DNA of 64,000 bases, taken from Bifidobacterium tibiigranuli (GTDB lineage: Bacteria > Actinomycetota > Actinomycetes > Actinomycetales > Bifidobacteriaceae). Both the position numbers and the translations under genes were made by a program. Under the pieces are notes generated by a model, which worked only from the letters and a program-made list of their open reading frames with translations, was not told where the DNA came from and searched no databases. Positions 25,544 to 34,572 of the stretch are shown here, piece by piece. Numbering within the stretch: position 1 is the stretch's first letter; each line of letters opens with the position of its first letter. Location of the stretch: contig NZ_QLZA01000005.1 of assembly GCF_009371885.1 (NCBI RefSeq), forward strand, positions 124,001-188,000, given 5' to 3'.

Positions 25544-25573
25544 CGCTATTATTGTAGCGCTACAATAGTAGCG
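25544..25573. promoter_or_regulatory. 30-bp TetR operator
   Basis: A 15+15 nt palindrome (arms 25544-25558 and 25559-25573, 14/15 matching) centred on TTGTAGCGCTACAA, between the divergent hydrolase and TetR genes. The length and position are typical of a TetR-family autoregulated operator. Confidence 0.7.
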
Positions 25574-25602
25574 AATGTACAAATATATGCAGGAGTGTCG
25601 TC

Positions 25603-26181
25603 ATGCCGAGGCAAACCAACCGTCGCGAGCTGCTTGCCGATGCGATTATCCGCGTTCTCGCACAATCCGGAGCGCACGGCCTGACGCATCGGGCGGTGGA
25701 CAGCGCGGCGCATGTGCCAACGGGCACGACATCGCGCTATTTCCGGACTCGAGCCGCCCTGCTGCTGGCTGTAGCCCAGACCGTTCGCGACCGGCATCGC
25801 GCCTACATGGAGCGTTTATCGGCAAGCGAACCGGGGCGCCAAGGCGACCTTGTCGGCGTGCTCGCCGAGCTGATTGACGACTCCACCCAGGCTAACCGCG
25901 ACCTCTACATTGCTCGAATCGAACTGTCTTTGGCATCGCTGCGCAATCCCGAGCTTCGCCCGATCCTCGAAGAAATCCGTGCTGCGAGCATTGCAACGGC
26001 TTGGAAACTCGCTCGCGAAGCAGGCATCGAGCTGACCGAAAGCCAGACCGATGTGCTTGGCTCCCTGCTGCTTGGCCTCACGCTTGAACGCGCAACCCTC
26101 GACCGGCCGCGCCTTACCGCGGATGACCTTGCCGCAGTGCTTGCGCGTGCGATTGCGTCGCCGTCTGCTCGGCTCGCTTGA
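25603..26181 (+). CDS. TetR-family regulator
   Basis: 192 residues. N-terminal domain RRELLADAIIRVLAQSGAHGLTHRAV with recognition helix AAHVPTGTTSRYFRTRAALL; C-terminal helical domain. Presumably represses itself and the divergent hydrolase via the 25544-25573 palindrome. Confidence 0.92.
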   Translation: MPRQTNRRELLADAIIRVLAQSGAHGLTHRAVDSAAHVPTGTTSRYFRTRAALLLAVAQTVRDRHRAYMERLSASEPGRQGDLVGVLAELIDDSTQANRDLYIARIELSLASLRNPELRPILEEIRAASIATAWKLAREAGIELTESQTDVLGSLLLGLTLERATLDRPRLTADDLAAVLARAIASPSARLA

Positions 26182-26465
26182 TTCACGTGCCAGAGCGATG
26201 CTCCATCTCGCCCGCGAACGCATCTTCGCCCGCCCCGGAATCGGGTACAGGCCCCCCATTGCGCTGATGAAGACTGTTTCGATTGGATTGGACTCATAGC
26301 TTGCGCGCCTATGCCTGTGCTGCAGCGCGCAATCGTGCATAGCAAACTTGCAGCGGATGCGCGATAGCCGCGTGAAGGCTTCGTGCCGGGCGGAAATATC
26401 GCCGCGTCCCAATAATCGCGTAGTGTTAGGTTGTTGAATACTTATCCGTAGGAGGTCAATAGCCG

Positions 26466-28136
26466 ATGGCTCAAGAACCTGAAACCGAGCGGGACTCGTC
26501 CGGCATCGCGCGTGCCGGCAAACGCAAGTGGGGTTACGACACCGCTCAGGTGGATGCCTTTCTGGAGCGTGCGCACTCTCTGTATGAAGGCGAGTACGAC
26601 AGCGAAGGCGTGCAGCTGACCCAACACGATATTCAGAACGTATCGTTTGATATGCGCAAGGGCGGGTATCTCTTCGAGCAGGTCGACGCGGCGCTTGACC
26701 GTCTCGAACGCGCAGTAGTCGACAAGCAGACCTCGTGGGAGATCGGCCAGCAAGGCAGAGTGGCTTGGAAGGCGCGCACTGAAGAGCTGTATCGGCAGGT
26801 CGCGGAGCATGCCGAACGCGCGGATCGCGAACGCTTCGCGGACGGGGCGCACAAGAAGCCCTCCTATGATCGCAAACAGGTCGATCGTCTGGTCGATCGC
26901 ATCGTGGGCAAGGCGTCCGAAGAGCTGCAGATCGAAAACTCGTCTTTTGCGGCTGACGCGAAGGGTGGCGAGGTCGACTCCAAAACCGTTTCGCGCGTGG
27001 TGTTCACGCAGCGCAAAGGCGATGGCGGCTACGACGAGCGGCAGGTCGACTATTTCCTCAGTTCCTGCGTGCAGTTGCTGAGCCGCTTGGAATCCTATGA
27101 TCGCATCTCGCAATATGACGACGAGCAGGCCGATTCCGCTCAGCCCGCACCGATTGCGAACAATGCGAGCAACACGAACAACGCGAGCAATAATGCGGAC
27201 AGCATTTTCAATCAGGATCGTGCATCATCAGGTGTGACGCCCCTGTTCGCAGCTGCGCCGCAGGAGGGGACGGCGTCGTACGCCCCCGTGCACGCAGGCG
27301 AGGAAACCGAATCCTTCGCCGCGCTGAACAAGGCCGAGCAGGCTATTTATACGGCCTCGACGGCTCAGGAATCCGCGCCTTCATTTGCTCCTAGTACCCC
27401 TACTGCGCCCAAGCCCAGTGCCTATGGTTACGCCGCCCCGGAAAGCGCGAGCATGGGTGACGCTGCTACGTCCGTTGCGTCCGCTGCTTCGGCTCTGGAT
27501 GCGAGCACGGCCGCGCCGGAACCGGACTACGCGACCATTGCGCAGCATGGTGATGCCCCTGTGGCGTCGACCGAGTTTGCATATGCAGCTGGGTCGCCAA
27601 ATACGAATGCGCCGGCGGAAGCGGCCGAAACCATGTCGATTTTTTCCGGTACTGAGACCGCCGCAGAGACAACAGCCGCAGTGCCAGCACAGGCCGAATG
27701 GTCCGGTGCGCCAGCAGCCGATGCCGTATCTGCCGCGCCTATTCCGTCCTTCCAGCCCGCTCGTCCGGCCCAATCCGCCGTGCAGAACGGCAATGGACAG
27801 CACGCAGAGGCACACACAGTGGCACACGCAAAGGAAACGGATGCCACGCTTGCGGCGCTGGCTCATATGGCCGAGGTCTCTCAGGAACTGCCGAAGGTGA
27901 GTGCCACGGTGCCCGCCCCGAAGGTTCCTTCGCTGCAGACCTTCGGCATGCCGCATTTCGCAGCCGATCCCGTGCCTTCGCAACGCCATGCAGATGATGA
28001 CGCAGGCGATGCTGCAGATAAGAGCAGCATGTTTCCGAAGGCCGACGAGGACATGGATTTGGACATTCCCGATCTTTCCTTCCCCGGCTTTGATGGCGAT
28101 TCGGGCGACTCCAACGGCACGGATGCAGTGCGCTGA
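26466..28136 (+). CDS. Protein with several DivIVA-like motifs
   Basis: 556 residues. Residues 1-210 hold four segments of DivIVA type (Gly-Tyr followed by a helix containing QVD): WGYDTAQVDAFLERAHSLY, KGGYLFEQVDAALDRLERAV, PSYDRKQVDRLVDRIVGKA and GGYDERQVDYFLSSCVQLL, arranged as two pairs (the second motif of each pair follows VSFD or VVFT). A long Ala/Pro/Ser/Thr-rich, probably disordered region follows (about 220-510). The C-terminal part contains MDLDIPDLSFPGF, which is like the FtsZ C-terminal peptide (DLDIPDFLR) found in this same window. A start codon at 26466 follows AGGAGG. A cell-pole or septum role is inferred, not shown. Confidence 0.7.
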   Translation: MAQEPETERDSSGIARAGKRKWGYDTAQVDAFLERAHSLYEGEYDSEGVQLTQHDIQNVSFDMRKGGYLFEQVDAALDRLERAVVDKQTSWEIGQQGRVAWKARTEELYRQVAEHAERADRERFADGAHKKPSYDRKQVDRLVDRIVGKASEELQIENSSFAADAKGGEVDSKTVSRVVFTQRKGDGGYDERQVDYFLSSCVQLLSRLESYDRISQYDDEQADSAQPAPIANNASNTNNASNNADSIFNQDRASSGVTPLFAAAPQEGTASYAPVHAGEETESFAALNKAEQAIYTASTAQESAPSFAPSTPTAPKPSAYGYAAPESASMGDAATSVASAASALDASTAAPEPDYATIAQHGDAPVASTEFAYAAGSPNTNAPAEAAETMSIFSGTETAAETTAAVPAQAEWSGAPAADAVSAAPIPSFQPARPAQSAVQNGNGQHAEAHTVAHAKETDATLAALAHMAEVSQELPKVSATVPAPKVPSLQTFGMPHFAADPVPSQRHADDDAGDAADKSSMFPKADEDMDLDIPDLSFPGFDGDSGDSNGTDAVR

Positions 28137-28212
28137 GCCTGCCGATGTGCAGTGATGTCGGTGGTGTTGGGAAAGTCGATGATGCCGCGCAGCAGATGTA
28201 TCGCTGGATAGG

Positions 28213-30033
28213 ATGAAGCTCGTGTCTGATCAGAACCAAACGAACGCGCGTGAGCCGGACGCTCCACAGTCCCCGAAGATCCTGGCGAAGGCTCCAGAGA
28301 ATACAGAGAATGCGGAGAGTGCGGAAGGTACAGAGCAGTCACCGGCCTCGCAGATGCCGCAAACTGCGCAAATTCCGCAGGTGTGGGGCCGTGGCCGCCG
28401 GCTGATGGTGAGTGTGCCTATTTTCATCATTCTGATTGGCATCCTCGTCACGGTTTCGAATATCACCGCTGTGCCGTGGAACAAGGAACCCACCGGCCAG
28501 ACCATCGAGACGCTTTCGCCGAACACCGCCGTTACTTTTCACAACCCGACCGGCACCCCGCTGCCCGGGCGAGGAAGCTACAAAGTCGTCAGCCGTCACG
28601 TCACCATCAAGGCGAAGCGCCCTTCGACCGGTGAAGTCCAGAACATCCGTGTGCTGATCCGCGAGCCACAGGGCGCTCCATCCGGCCGCCCCGGCGTGGT
28701 GTTCATGCACGGAGCAGGCTACGGCACCTGCGACAACTCCTTCGGCGATGTGGCCTTCGACCTGGCTTCGGCCGGATTCGCCACCGCCGTGCCCGACAAG
28801 CCGGTGTGGTCGACCGGCAACGTGAACCGCGACTATCCCGGCTCCGCAGCCGCCTACGATCAGATCATCAATTATCTGCGCTCGCTGAGCTCGGTCGACG
28901 CCGACAATATCGGTATCTATGCCACGTCGGAGAGCACGTGGATATCGCCGTATCTGCTGCGCATGGACAGGCGCATCGCCTTCCAGGTGCTGCTCAGCCC
29001 CATGGTGTACTCGCCGCGTCAGTCGCTCGGGTTCATGGTCGCACAGGACTTCGCGCTGACCGGGGCGCACGCCGGGTACCAGTCCATTGTGCGCAGGCTG
29101 TTCCACGTCGATTCCTCGATGCTTGGGCTGCAGAATCTCGATGTGCCCACGCAGTTTGATGTCGGCTACTCCATCCCGACCTTCGTGGCCTATGGTTCGA
29201 AGGACGTGATGACCGCGCAGGTCGACGGCGTGCGCAAGATCCTGGATATGGCCCATCACGCTGGCAATTGGGATATCACCGTGCGCAGCTATCCTGTGGC
29301 GAACCATGTACTGCGGCTCGGTGATGAGGCTGACGAGGGCACGGCGCTTTCCGACAATTACGTCACCGACATGGTCAATTGGAGCCAGGGCACCGTGCGC
29401 GGGCTGAAGCAGACCAGCGAACGGGTGGCTGGCACGCGCATCTACCAATCCATCGTGGTACCTTCCGAACTTGCAGGTGATAGGCCGCTGACGGTGTACG
29501 GCGTGGTGCTGCACATCGCTACGGTCGTGCTGCTGCTGGCAGCTGCGATTACCGCGCTCATTGCCCTGGGACTCAAGCTTCGGCATATGATTCGCCGGCA
29601 GGAAGGGCGGACTTTGGGCTTCGCGCGCGGATTCGGCAATGCGCTGCTGATGCTCACCGTCACGACAATGGCTACGGTGGTGCTCTTCGTGGCAGGCTTG
29701 GGCCAGGTGATTATGGCCGTGGTCAAGCTCGGGTGGGGAGGGGCACCGGTCGAGGATCCGGGCATGATGTATTGGAGCTGGCCCGTCATCCAGATCGTGT
29801 GCACGCTCGTGGTCTGGGCGTGGTCACGCGTGCTGACCCGTGTGATCGAGGAGGCCTCGGCGCGCGGACTGGCGCAATTGCCGCCTCGTACCGGGGAGCT
29901 CAAGGCCGTGGTGACAGGCCGCAAGCCGGTCGTCGCCTCCACGCGGCTGGGGCGTGTGCTGTTCTGGATTACCACAGTGGCGATGCTGCATGTGCTGCTG
30001 TTCTTCGCCTTCTGGGGGCTGTTCATTTACTAA
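28213..30033 (+). CDS. Membrane-anchored alpha/beta hydrolase
   Basis: 606 residues. An N-terminal cytoplasmic Pro/Glu-rich tail and one helix (VSVPIFIILIGILVTVSNI) lead to an extracytoplasmic hydrolase domain (RPGVVFMHGAGYGTCDN; nucleophile Ser in IYATSESTWIS), then four or so further helices at the C-terminus. The GxSxG motif is replaced by ATSES. A surface hydrolase acting on lipid or peptide is possible; the family is not identified. The start is at Met 28213; no clear Shine-Dalgarno is visible. Confidence 0.6.
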   Translation: MKLVSDQNQTNAREPDAPQSPKILAKAPENTENAESAEGTEQSPASQMPQTAQIPQVWGRGRRLMVSVPIFIILIGILVTVSNITAVPWNKEPTGQTIETLSPNTAVTFHNPTGTPLPGRGSYKVVSRHVTIKAKRPSTGEVQNIRVLIREPQGAPSGRPGVVFMHGAGYGTCDNSFGDVAFDLASAGFATAVPDKPVWSTGNVNRDYPGSAAAYDQIINYLRSLSSVDADNIGIYATSESTWISPYLLRMDRRIAFQVLLSPMVYSPRQSLGFMVAQDFALTGAHAGYQSIVRRLFHVDSSMLGLQNLDVPTQFDVGYSIPTFVAYGSKDVMTAQVDGVRKILDMAHHAGNWDITVRSYPVANHVLRLGDEADEGTALSDNYVTDMVNWSQGTVRGLKQTSERVAGTRIYQSIVVPSELAGDRPLTVYGVVLHIATVVLLLAAAITALIALGLKLRHMIRRQEGRTLGFARGFGNALLMLTVTTMATVVLFVAGLGQVIMAVVKLGWGGAPVEDPGMMYWSWPVIQIVCTLVVWAWSRVLTRVIEEASARGLAQLPPRTGELKAVVTGRKPVVASTRLGRVLFWITTVAMLHVLLFFAFWGLFIY

Positions 30034-30035
30034 CG

Positions 30036-30202
30036 CTCACACTTTTTTGGCGGACTCAAAAAAGTGTGAGTCAAATGAACAGGCAAGATGGTAGCTTTTG
30101 AGCACCATAATGGCGGATTCTCAAGGTTTCGTATGGATAGATGCTGAACATGAAATGTTTGTTTTGCTCACACTTTTTTAGGTCCGCCGAAAAAGTGTGA
30201 GC
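30036..30202. repeat. Two inverted stem-loops with complementary loops
   Basis: Hairpin 1: CTCACACTTTTTT (30036-30048) with its inverse (30058-30070). Hairpin 2: 30166-30178 with 30190-30202, the same stem. Loop 1 contains GGCGGAC (30049-30055) and loop 2 its exact complement GTCCGCC (30182-30188), so the second hairpin is an inverted copy of the first, about 95 bp away. Together they bracket the region between the membrane hydrolase and recO. Hairpin 1 could terminate the hydrolase gene. Confidence 0.65.
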
Positions 30203-30262
30203 CGTGTTCGCCGGGACAACGCGAAAACGACGTATAGTCGTGCATGATCGAGAGGAGCGCGC

Positions 30263-30985
30263 ATGGCCTTATACCGCGATGAGGGCGTGGTGCTGCGCGC
30301 CGTCAAACTTGGTGAGGCCGACCGCATTATCACCGTGCTCACCAAGGAGCATGGCAAGATCCGCGCGGTAGCCAAAGGCGTGCGCCGCGTCAAATCGCGC
30401 TTCGGCGGGCGGCTTGAGCCTTTCATGCGCGTCGATCTGCTCATCGCCGAAGGCCGTTCGCTCGATGTCATCTCCCAAGCGGCGTCAATCGGCGCGTACG
30501 CCGCCGAGATATGCCTCGATTTCGAGGCCTACTCCGCAGCCAATGTCATCGTGGAGACAGTGGACAAGCTCGTATCCACCGAGCACGAGCCCTCGCGCGG
30601 GCAGTACATGCTGCTTATCGGGGCGCTGAATGCGCTCGCCAGGCACGCGCATGATGCGCTGACGATAGGGGAGTCCTATGTCATGCGCGCTCTGGCCGAG
30701 GCTGGCTGGACGCCGCGCATGGAGTCCTGCGTGGTATGCGGGCGGCACGACGAGCTGGGCTTTTTCTCGGTGCGTTCCGGTGGCATGATGTGCGCCGCGG
30801 ATCGCACGCCGGATGCGGTACGGCTCGATTCCGGCGCTCGCGAGCAGCTCTCAGCGCTTGTTGACGGCGCTTGGTCGGCTCTTGACGGCGAAGGCCTGCG
30901 GCCCGAAGTGAGCCGAATTGTTGAAGATTGGGGAGAATACTACTTGGAACGGCCTATTCGTTCGTTGCGCTTGTTACATTCGTAG
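30263..30985 (+). CDS. recO: DNA repair protein RecO
   Basis: 240 residues. The N-terminal OB-fold (LYRDEGVVLRAVKLGEADRIITVLT, then GKIRAVAKGVRRVKSRFGGRLEPF) matches RecO, which loads RecA in the RecFOR pathway. The zinc site of RecO is visible as SCVVCGRH with a further Cys in GGMMCAADR. Only two bases separate its stop from uppS; such coupling is usual in actinobacteria. Confidence 0.96.
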   Translation: MALYRDEGVVLRAVKLGEADRIITVLTKEHGKIRAVAKGVRRVKSRFGGRLEPFMRVDLLIAEGRSLDVISQAASIGAYAAEICLDFEAYSAANVIVETVDKLVSTEHEPSRGQYMLLIGALNALARHAHDALTIGESYVMRALAEAGWTPRMESCVVCGRHDELGFFSVRSGGMMCAADRTPDAVRLDSGAREQLSALVDGAWSALDGEGLRPEVSRIVEDWGEYYLERPIRSLRLLHS

Positions 30986-30987
30986 CT

Positions 30988-31779
30988 ATGACTTTCGAAC
31001 ATGTCGACTACACGTCGCTGGACGTTCCCGCGGCCCCCTTCTCCGACCCTTCCATCGTTCCGGACTATCCCAAGGGTAAGGTGCCTCGGCATGTCGGCAT
31101 CATCATGGACGGCAACGGGCGCTGGGCGCAGCAGCGCGGACTGGTGCGCACCAACGGGCATCAGGCGGCGGAGCCGGTGGTGTTCGACACCATCGCTGGC
31201 GCCATCGAGGCAGGCGTACGCTACCTGAGCTTGTACACCTTCTCCACGGAGAACTGGAAGCGCAGCCCCCAGGAAGTGCGCTTCCTCATGGGGTTCTCGC
31301 GCGACATCATCCATCGGCGGGTGGCGCAGATGGACGAGTGGGGCGTGCGCGTGCGCTGGTCCGGTCGGCGTCCGCGGCTGTGGAAATCGGTAATCGACGA
31401 GCTTGAAGTTGCGATGGAGCGCACCAAGAACAACAAGACCATCGACGTGGTCTTCTGCATCAATTATGGCGGGCGCTCGGAGATTGCCGACGCCTGCGCG
31501 GCCATCGCCCAGGAGGTGCGCGATGGGGAGATCAGCGGCGACAGGGTCACCGAAAAAATGATCGCCCAGCACCTCTACAATCCCGACATCCCGGACTGCG
31601 ATCTGGTGATTCGCACCTCGGGGGAGCAGCGCACCTCGAATTTCCTGCCATGGGAGGCCGCCTACGCCGAACTCGATTTCGCGCCCGAACTATTCCCCGA
31701 CTACGGTCGCGAGGTTCTGTGGCGCTCCATCGACCACTACGTGCACCGCGACCGGCGCTTCGGCGGTGTGAAGAAGTAG
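30988..31779 (+). CDS. uppS: Isoprenyl (undecaprenyl) diphosphate synthase
   Basis: 263 residues. HVGIIMDGNGRWAQQRG (Asp in the substrate-binding DGN), LSLYTFSTENWKRS and the C-terminal VIRTSGEQRTSNFLPWEAAYAEL are the cis-prenyltransferase blocks. Makes the polyprenyl carrier for cell-wall synthesis. Met 30988 is chosen; the frame is open into recO but that part is not family-like. Confidence 0.96.
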   Translation: MTFEHVDYTSLDVPAAPFSDPSIVPDYPKGKVPRHVGIIMDGNGRWAQQRGLVRTNGHQAAEPVVFDTIAGAIEAGVRYLSLYTFSTENWKRSPQEVRFLMGFSRDIIHRRVAQMDEWGVRVRWSGRRPRLWKSVIDELEVAMERTKNNKTIDVVFCINYGGRSEIADACAAIAQEVRDGEISGDRVTEKMIAQHLYNPDIPDCDLVIRTSGEQRTSNFLPWEAAYAELDFAPELFPDYGREVLWRSIDHYVHRDRRFGGVKK

Positions 31780-31880
31780 GCGGGGTCGGCTCAGGCTTGG
31801 GTTTGGCCTAGACTGCGTCCGTTTTGTGGCGTCAGCCTTGAGAAATGTGCTCCACTAGTCGGGAACCTCATCTGGGCATC

Positions 31881-33428
31881 CTATTCCAGACCAATGCTCC
31901 TGAGCTGATGAATCTTGAGCGCATCGGTGTGGGCTACCCCTGATTCCGAGGTGAGCTTGATCGCGCGCGGCCCTTCCGATGGATAGCTGTAGGAGCTGAG
32001 TACCTGTCGACCGCCGTTGACATAGACCTCGATGGAACCGCGATCGATGAACAGCCGCAAGTCGATTACGCCCTTCGACAGTTCTTCATCCGACAACGGC
32101 GCGGCACGATATCCACGATCGCCGCATGCAGCGGCCTGACGATCGATGACGACGCGGCCAAGTTGATCGTCATATGCTACGTATGTGTATGAGTCGTCGT
32201 TGGTGGCATGGATTTTCAGTCCCATGCGCTCGGCGGTGGAGCGAGCCAGATTGAGCGTCAGCTCGACTTCCACAGCTTCGGCATCGTCGACGATGATATG
32301 TTCCTCGTTGGCTTGCAGCTCAATAGCGCCAAGATCTGCACTACCGGCGCGTAGCGCACTGACCTCTTTAACCGGTGAAGTATGCAGATCGCCGTCGGCT
32401 CCGAGCGTTATTTCGCGCGGCAGGGTCAGCTGACCGCACCAGCCGTCCTCCTGCATCGGCGCGGACCCGGCGAAAGGGCTCATCCAGCCGTACATGATCT
32501 GGCGGCCATCCGGGGCCGTGAAGGACTGCGGAGCGTAGAAGTTATGCCCCCAATCCCACAAGCGGAATTCGCTCTCCGGCCGGAATACCTCGCCCGGCGT
32601 CCACGAGCCGATCATGTAGCCTGCATTGCTGGCATTGCGGTTCATGAAACCATGAGGTTTCGAGCCCATGGCGGAGAATCCGATAACCCATTTCTCTTCG
32701 CCGTCGGGGCCTGTGACGGGGAAGAAATCAGGGCATTCAAGCATGAACACGTCGGGGTCCGGATGCTCGAACAGCACCCGCTCGAAGCTCCACTCGATCA
32801 TGTCCTGCGAGGTGTAGAGCCACATCTGGCCACGCTTGTGCGCCGAGGACACGCCGAAGGTCATGTACCAGATGCCGCCGGTCTTCCATACCTTCGGATC
32901 TCGGAAGTCTGAATCGACTTCCGCTCGCGGACAGTCGATGACCATGCCATGCTTGGTGAGGCGAATGGCGTCGTCGTCCTGCGCGGTGGCGAGCAGCTGC
33001 ACTTCCAGCGAGCGTTTGGGGTCAATGGCGTCGGCGAGGTTGCGGTGGCCGGTGTAGTAGAAGCGCAGCGTGCCGTCGTCGCCGATGGCGGCCGACCCCG
33101 AGTACACGCCGTCCTTCTCCTCTTCAAGACTGGGAGCCATGGCGATCGGCTCGCGTCGCCAAGTGACCATATCGGCGCTGGAGACATGACCCCAGTGACA
33201 TTGGCCCCACTGGGTGTCGAAGGGATGCAGCTGGTAGAACACATGCCAGCGGCCCCGGTAGTAGCATAGCCCGTTCGGATCGTTGATCCACCCGCCGTCC
33301 GACGCGATATGGAATTTCGGATACCAGCGGTCATTGCGCGACGCTGCAAACTGCGCGACGCCGGCCTCGGCTTTGGCCAGTTCGGCGTCATGGTCGAGAA
33401 TCGGAGTGATTGTGGGGACGAGACCCAT
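31881..33428 (-). CDS. Beta-fructofuranosidase (GH32; sucrose/fructo-oligosaccharide hydrolase)
   Basis: 515 residues. GH32 signature GGWINDPNGL with nucleophile Asp50, the RDP motif DFRDPKVW (Asp177) and the EC motif MLECPDFF (acid/base Glu231), followed by a beta-sandwich C-terminal domain. No signal peptide, so it acts on imported sugars, consistent with the ABC uptake genes upstream. AAAGGA precedes Met 33428. Separated from the permease gene by an intercistronic stem-loop. Confidence 0.95.
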   Translation of the reverse strand: MGLVPTITPILDHDAELAKAEAGVAQFAASRNDRWYPKFHIASDGGWINDPNGLCYYRGRWHVFYQLHPFDTQWGQCHWGHVSSADMVTWRREPIAMAPSLEEEKDGVYSGSAAIGDDGTLRFYYTGHRNLADAIDPKRSLEVQLLATAQDDDAIRLTKHGMVIDCPRAEVDSDFRDPKVWKTGGIWYMTFGVSSAHKRGQMWLYTSQDMIEWSFERVLFEHPDPDVFMLECPDFFPVTGPDGEEKWVIGFSAMGSKPHGFMNRNASNAGYMIGSWTPGEVFRPESEFRLWDWGHNFYAPQSFTAPDGRQIMYGWMSPFAGSAPMQEDGWCGQLTLPREITLGADGDLHTSPVKEVSALRAGSADLGAIELQANEEHIIVDDAEAVEVELTLNLARSTAERMGLKIHATNDDSYTYVAYDDQLGRVVIDRQAAACGDRGYRAAPLSDEELSKGVIDLRLFIDRGSIEVYVNGGRQVLSSYSYPSEGPRAIKLTSESGVAHTDALKIHQLRSIGLE

Positions 33429-33510
33429 GTTCGGATCCTTTCAGTTGAAGGGCTATGTGTAAGTGGAGAAGCGGTAGTTGAAGATACAGGCAGCGCCCGA
33501 GGTGGCGGCT

Positions 33511-33557
33511 GCATCAGCTGCGTCTGCTCTCATTGCAGTTGCAGACGCAGCTGATGC
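33511..33557 (-). terminator. Intercistronic stem-loop before the GH32 gene
   Basis: GCATCAGCTGCGTCTGC (33511-33527) pairs perfectly over 17 nt with 33541-33557 around a 13-nt loop. It lies between permease and GH32 genes of one operon and has no T-run, so it may be a partial terminator or mRNA-stabilising element. Confidence 0.6.
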
Positions 33558-33573
33558 CTCAATCAGCGGTTGG

Positions 33574-34530
33574 TCAGCCTTTGACTCCCGAAGAGGCGAT
33601 GGAGCTGACGAACTGTCGCTGGAAGATTACGAACACGATGATGATCGGTACGGTGATCAGCGACGAATACGCCATGATCTGCCCCCAGGAAGTGGTCATC
33701 TGCTGGAAGTACTGCACGCCGATCATCACCGGCCGTAGGCTCTCGGACTGCACGACCATCAGCGGCCACACGTACTGGTTCCACATCGGCAGGAAGCTCA
33801 GAATCACGACCGTTGCGGTGGCGGGTCCGGACAGCGGCATCACGATTCGCGAATAGATATGGAACCAGCCTGCGCCATCCACACGCGCCGCTTCGTCAAG
33901 CTCCTTCGGGATGGTCTCGAAATACTGGATATAGAGGTAAATCGAGAAGGCATTGGCGATGAAAGGCACGATCTGCACAGGCATGGTGTCGATCCATCCG
34001 CGTGTGAAATACAAGCCGAATTGGTCCACCATCGGGCGCGGCAGTTGGTTCACCCACCAGAGCAGGGGAATGGCGTAGGTTTCGAACGGCACCATGAGCG
34101 TGGCGAGTATGAAGGTAAAGATGACCTTCTTGCCTTTGACGTTCAGACGTTGAATTGCGAAGGCGGCCATGGAGTTGACTAACACGCCGAGAACGACCGT
34201 GACCAGCGTGATGATTACCGAATTCATGAGAAAGCGTGCCGCGGGCACGCGGGTGAAGACCTGGGCGTAGTTCTCCAGTGAGATGTTGCCGACTGGCAGG
34301 AAGGCCTTCCAGCTGCTGAGGTCGGCCATGATCTCATCATCAGGCTTGAACGAGCTCACGACCATGAAGAGTAGTGGGAAGGCAAATACGCAGGCGAATA
34401 CAATACGTATAATCCAGCCGCCAACGGAAAGCCGGTTGTGCTTATGACCCTTTGCCTTGGGGGATTTGCCTGCAGTGGTCTTCGCCGGAGCGGGGGTAGG
34501 AACAGAAAGTACTGTCGTTAAATTTGTCAT
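33574..34530 (-). CDS. Carbohydrate ABC transporter permease (MalG type)
   Basis: 318 residues with six predicted helices; the EAA loop reads DEAARVDGAGWFHIYSRIVMPL, which contacts the ATPase. Second permease of the sucrose/FOS importer. A 35-residue basic N-terminal tail is present. In the LacI-controlled operon. Confidence 0.93.
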   Translation of the reverse strand: MTNLTTVLSVPTPAPAKTTAGKSPKAKGHKHNRLSVGGWIIRIVFACVFAFPLLFMVVSSFKPDDEIMADLSSWKAFLPVGNISLENYAQVFTRVPAARFLMNSVIITLVTVVLGVLVNSMAAFAIQRLNVKGKKVIFTFILATLMVPFETYAIPLLWWVNQLPRPMVDQFGLYFTRGWIDTMPVQIVPFIANAFSIYLYIQYFETIPKELDEAARVDGAGWFHIYSRIVMPLSGPATATVVILSFLPMWNQYVWPLMVVQSESLRPVMIGVQYFQQMTTSWGQIMAYSSLITVPIIIVFVIFQRQFVSSIASSGVKG

Positions 34531-34572
34531 GATGACGTTCCTTACTTTTAATGCTGTTTAATCATCCAGCGG

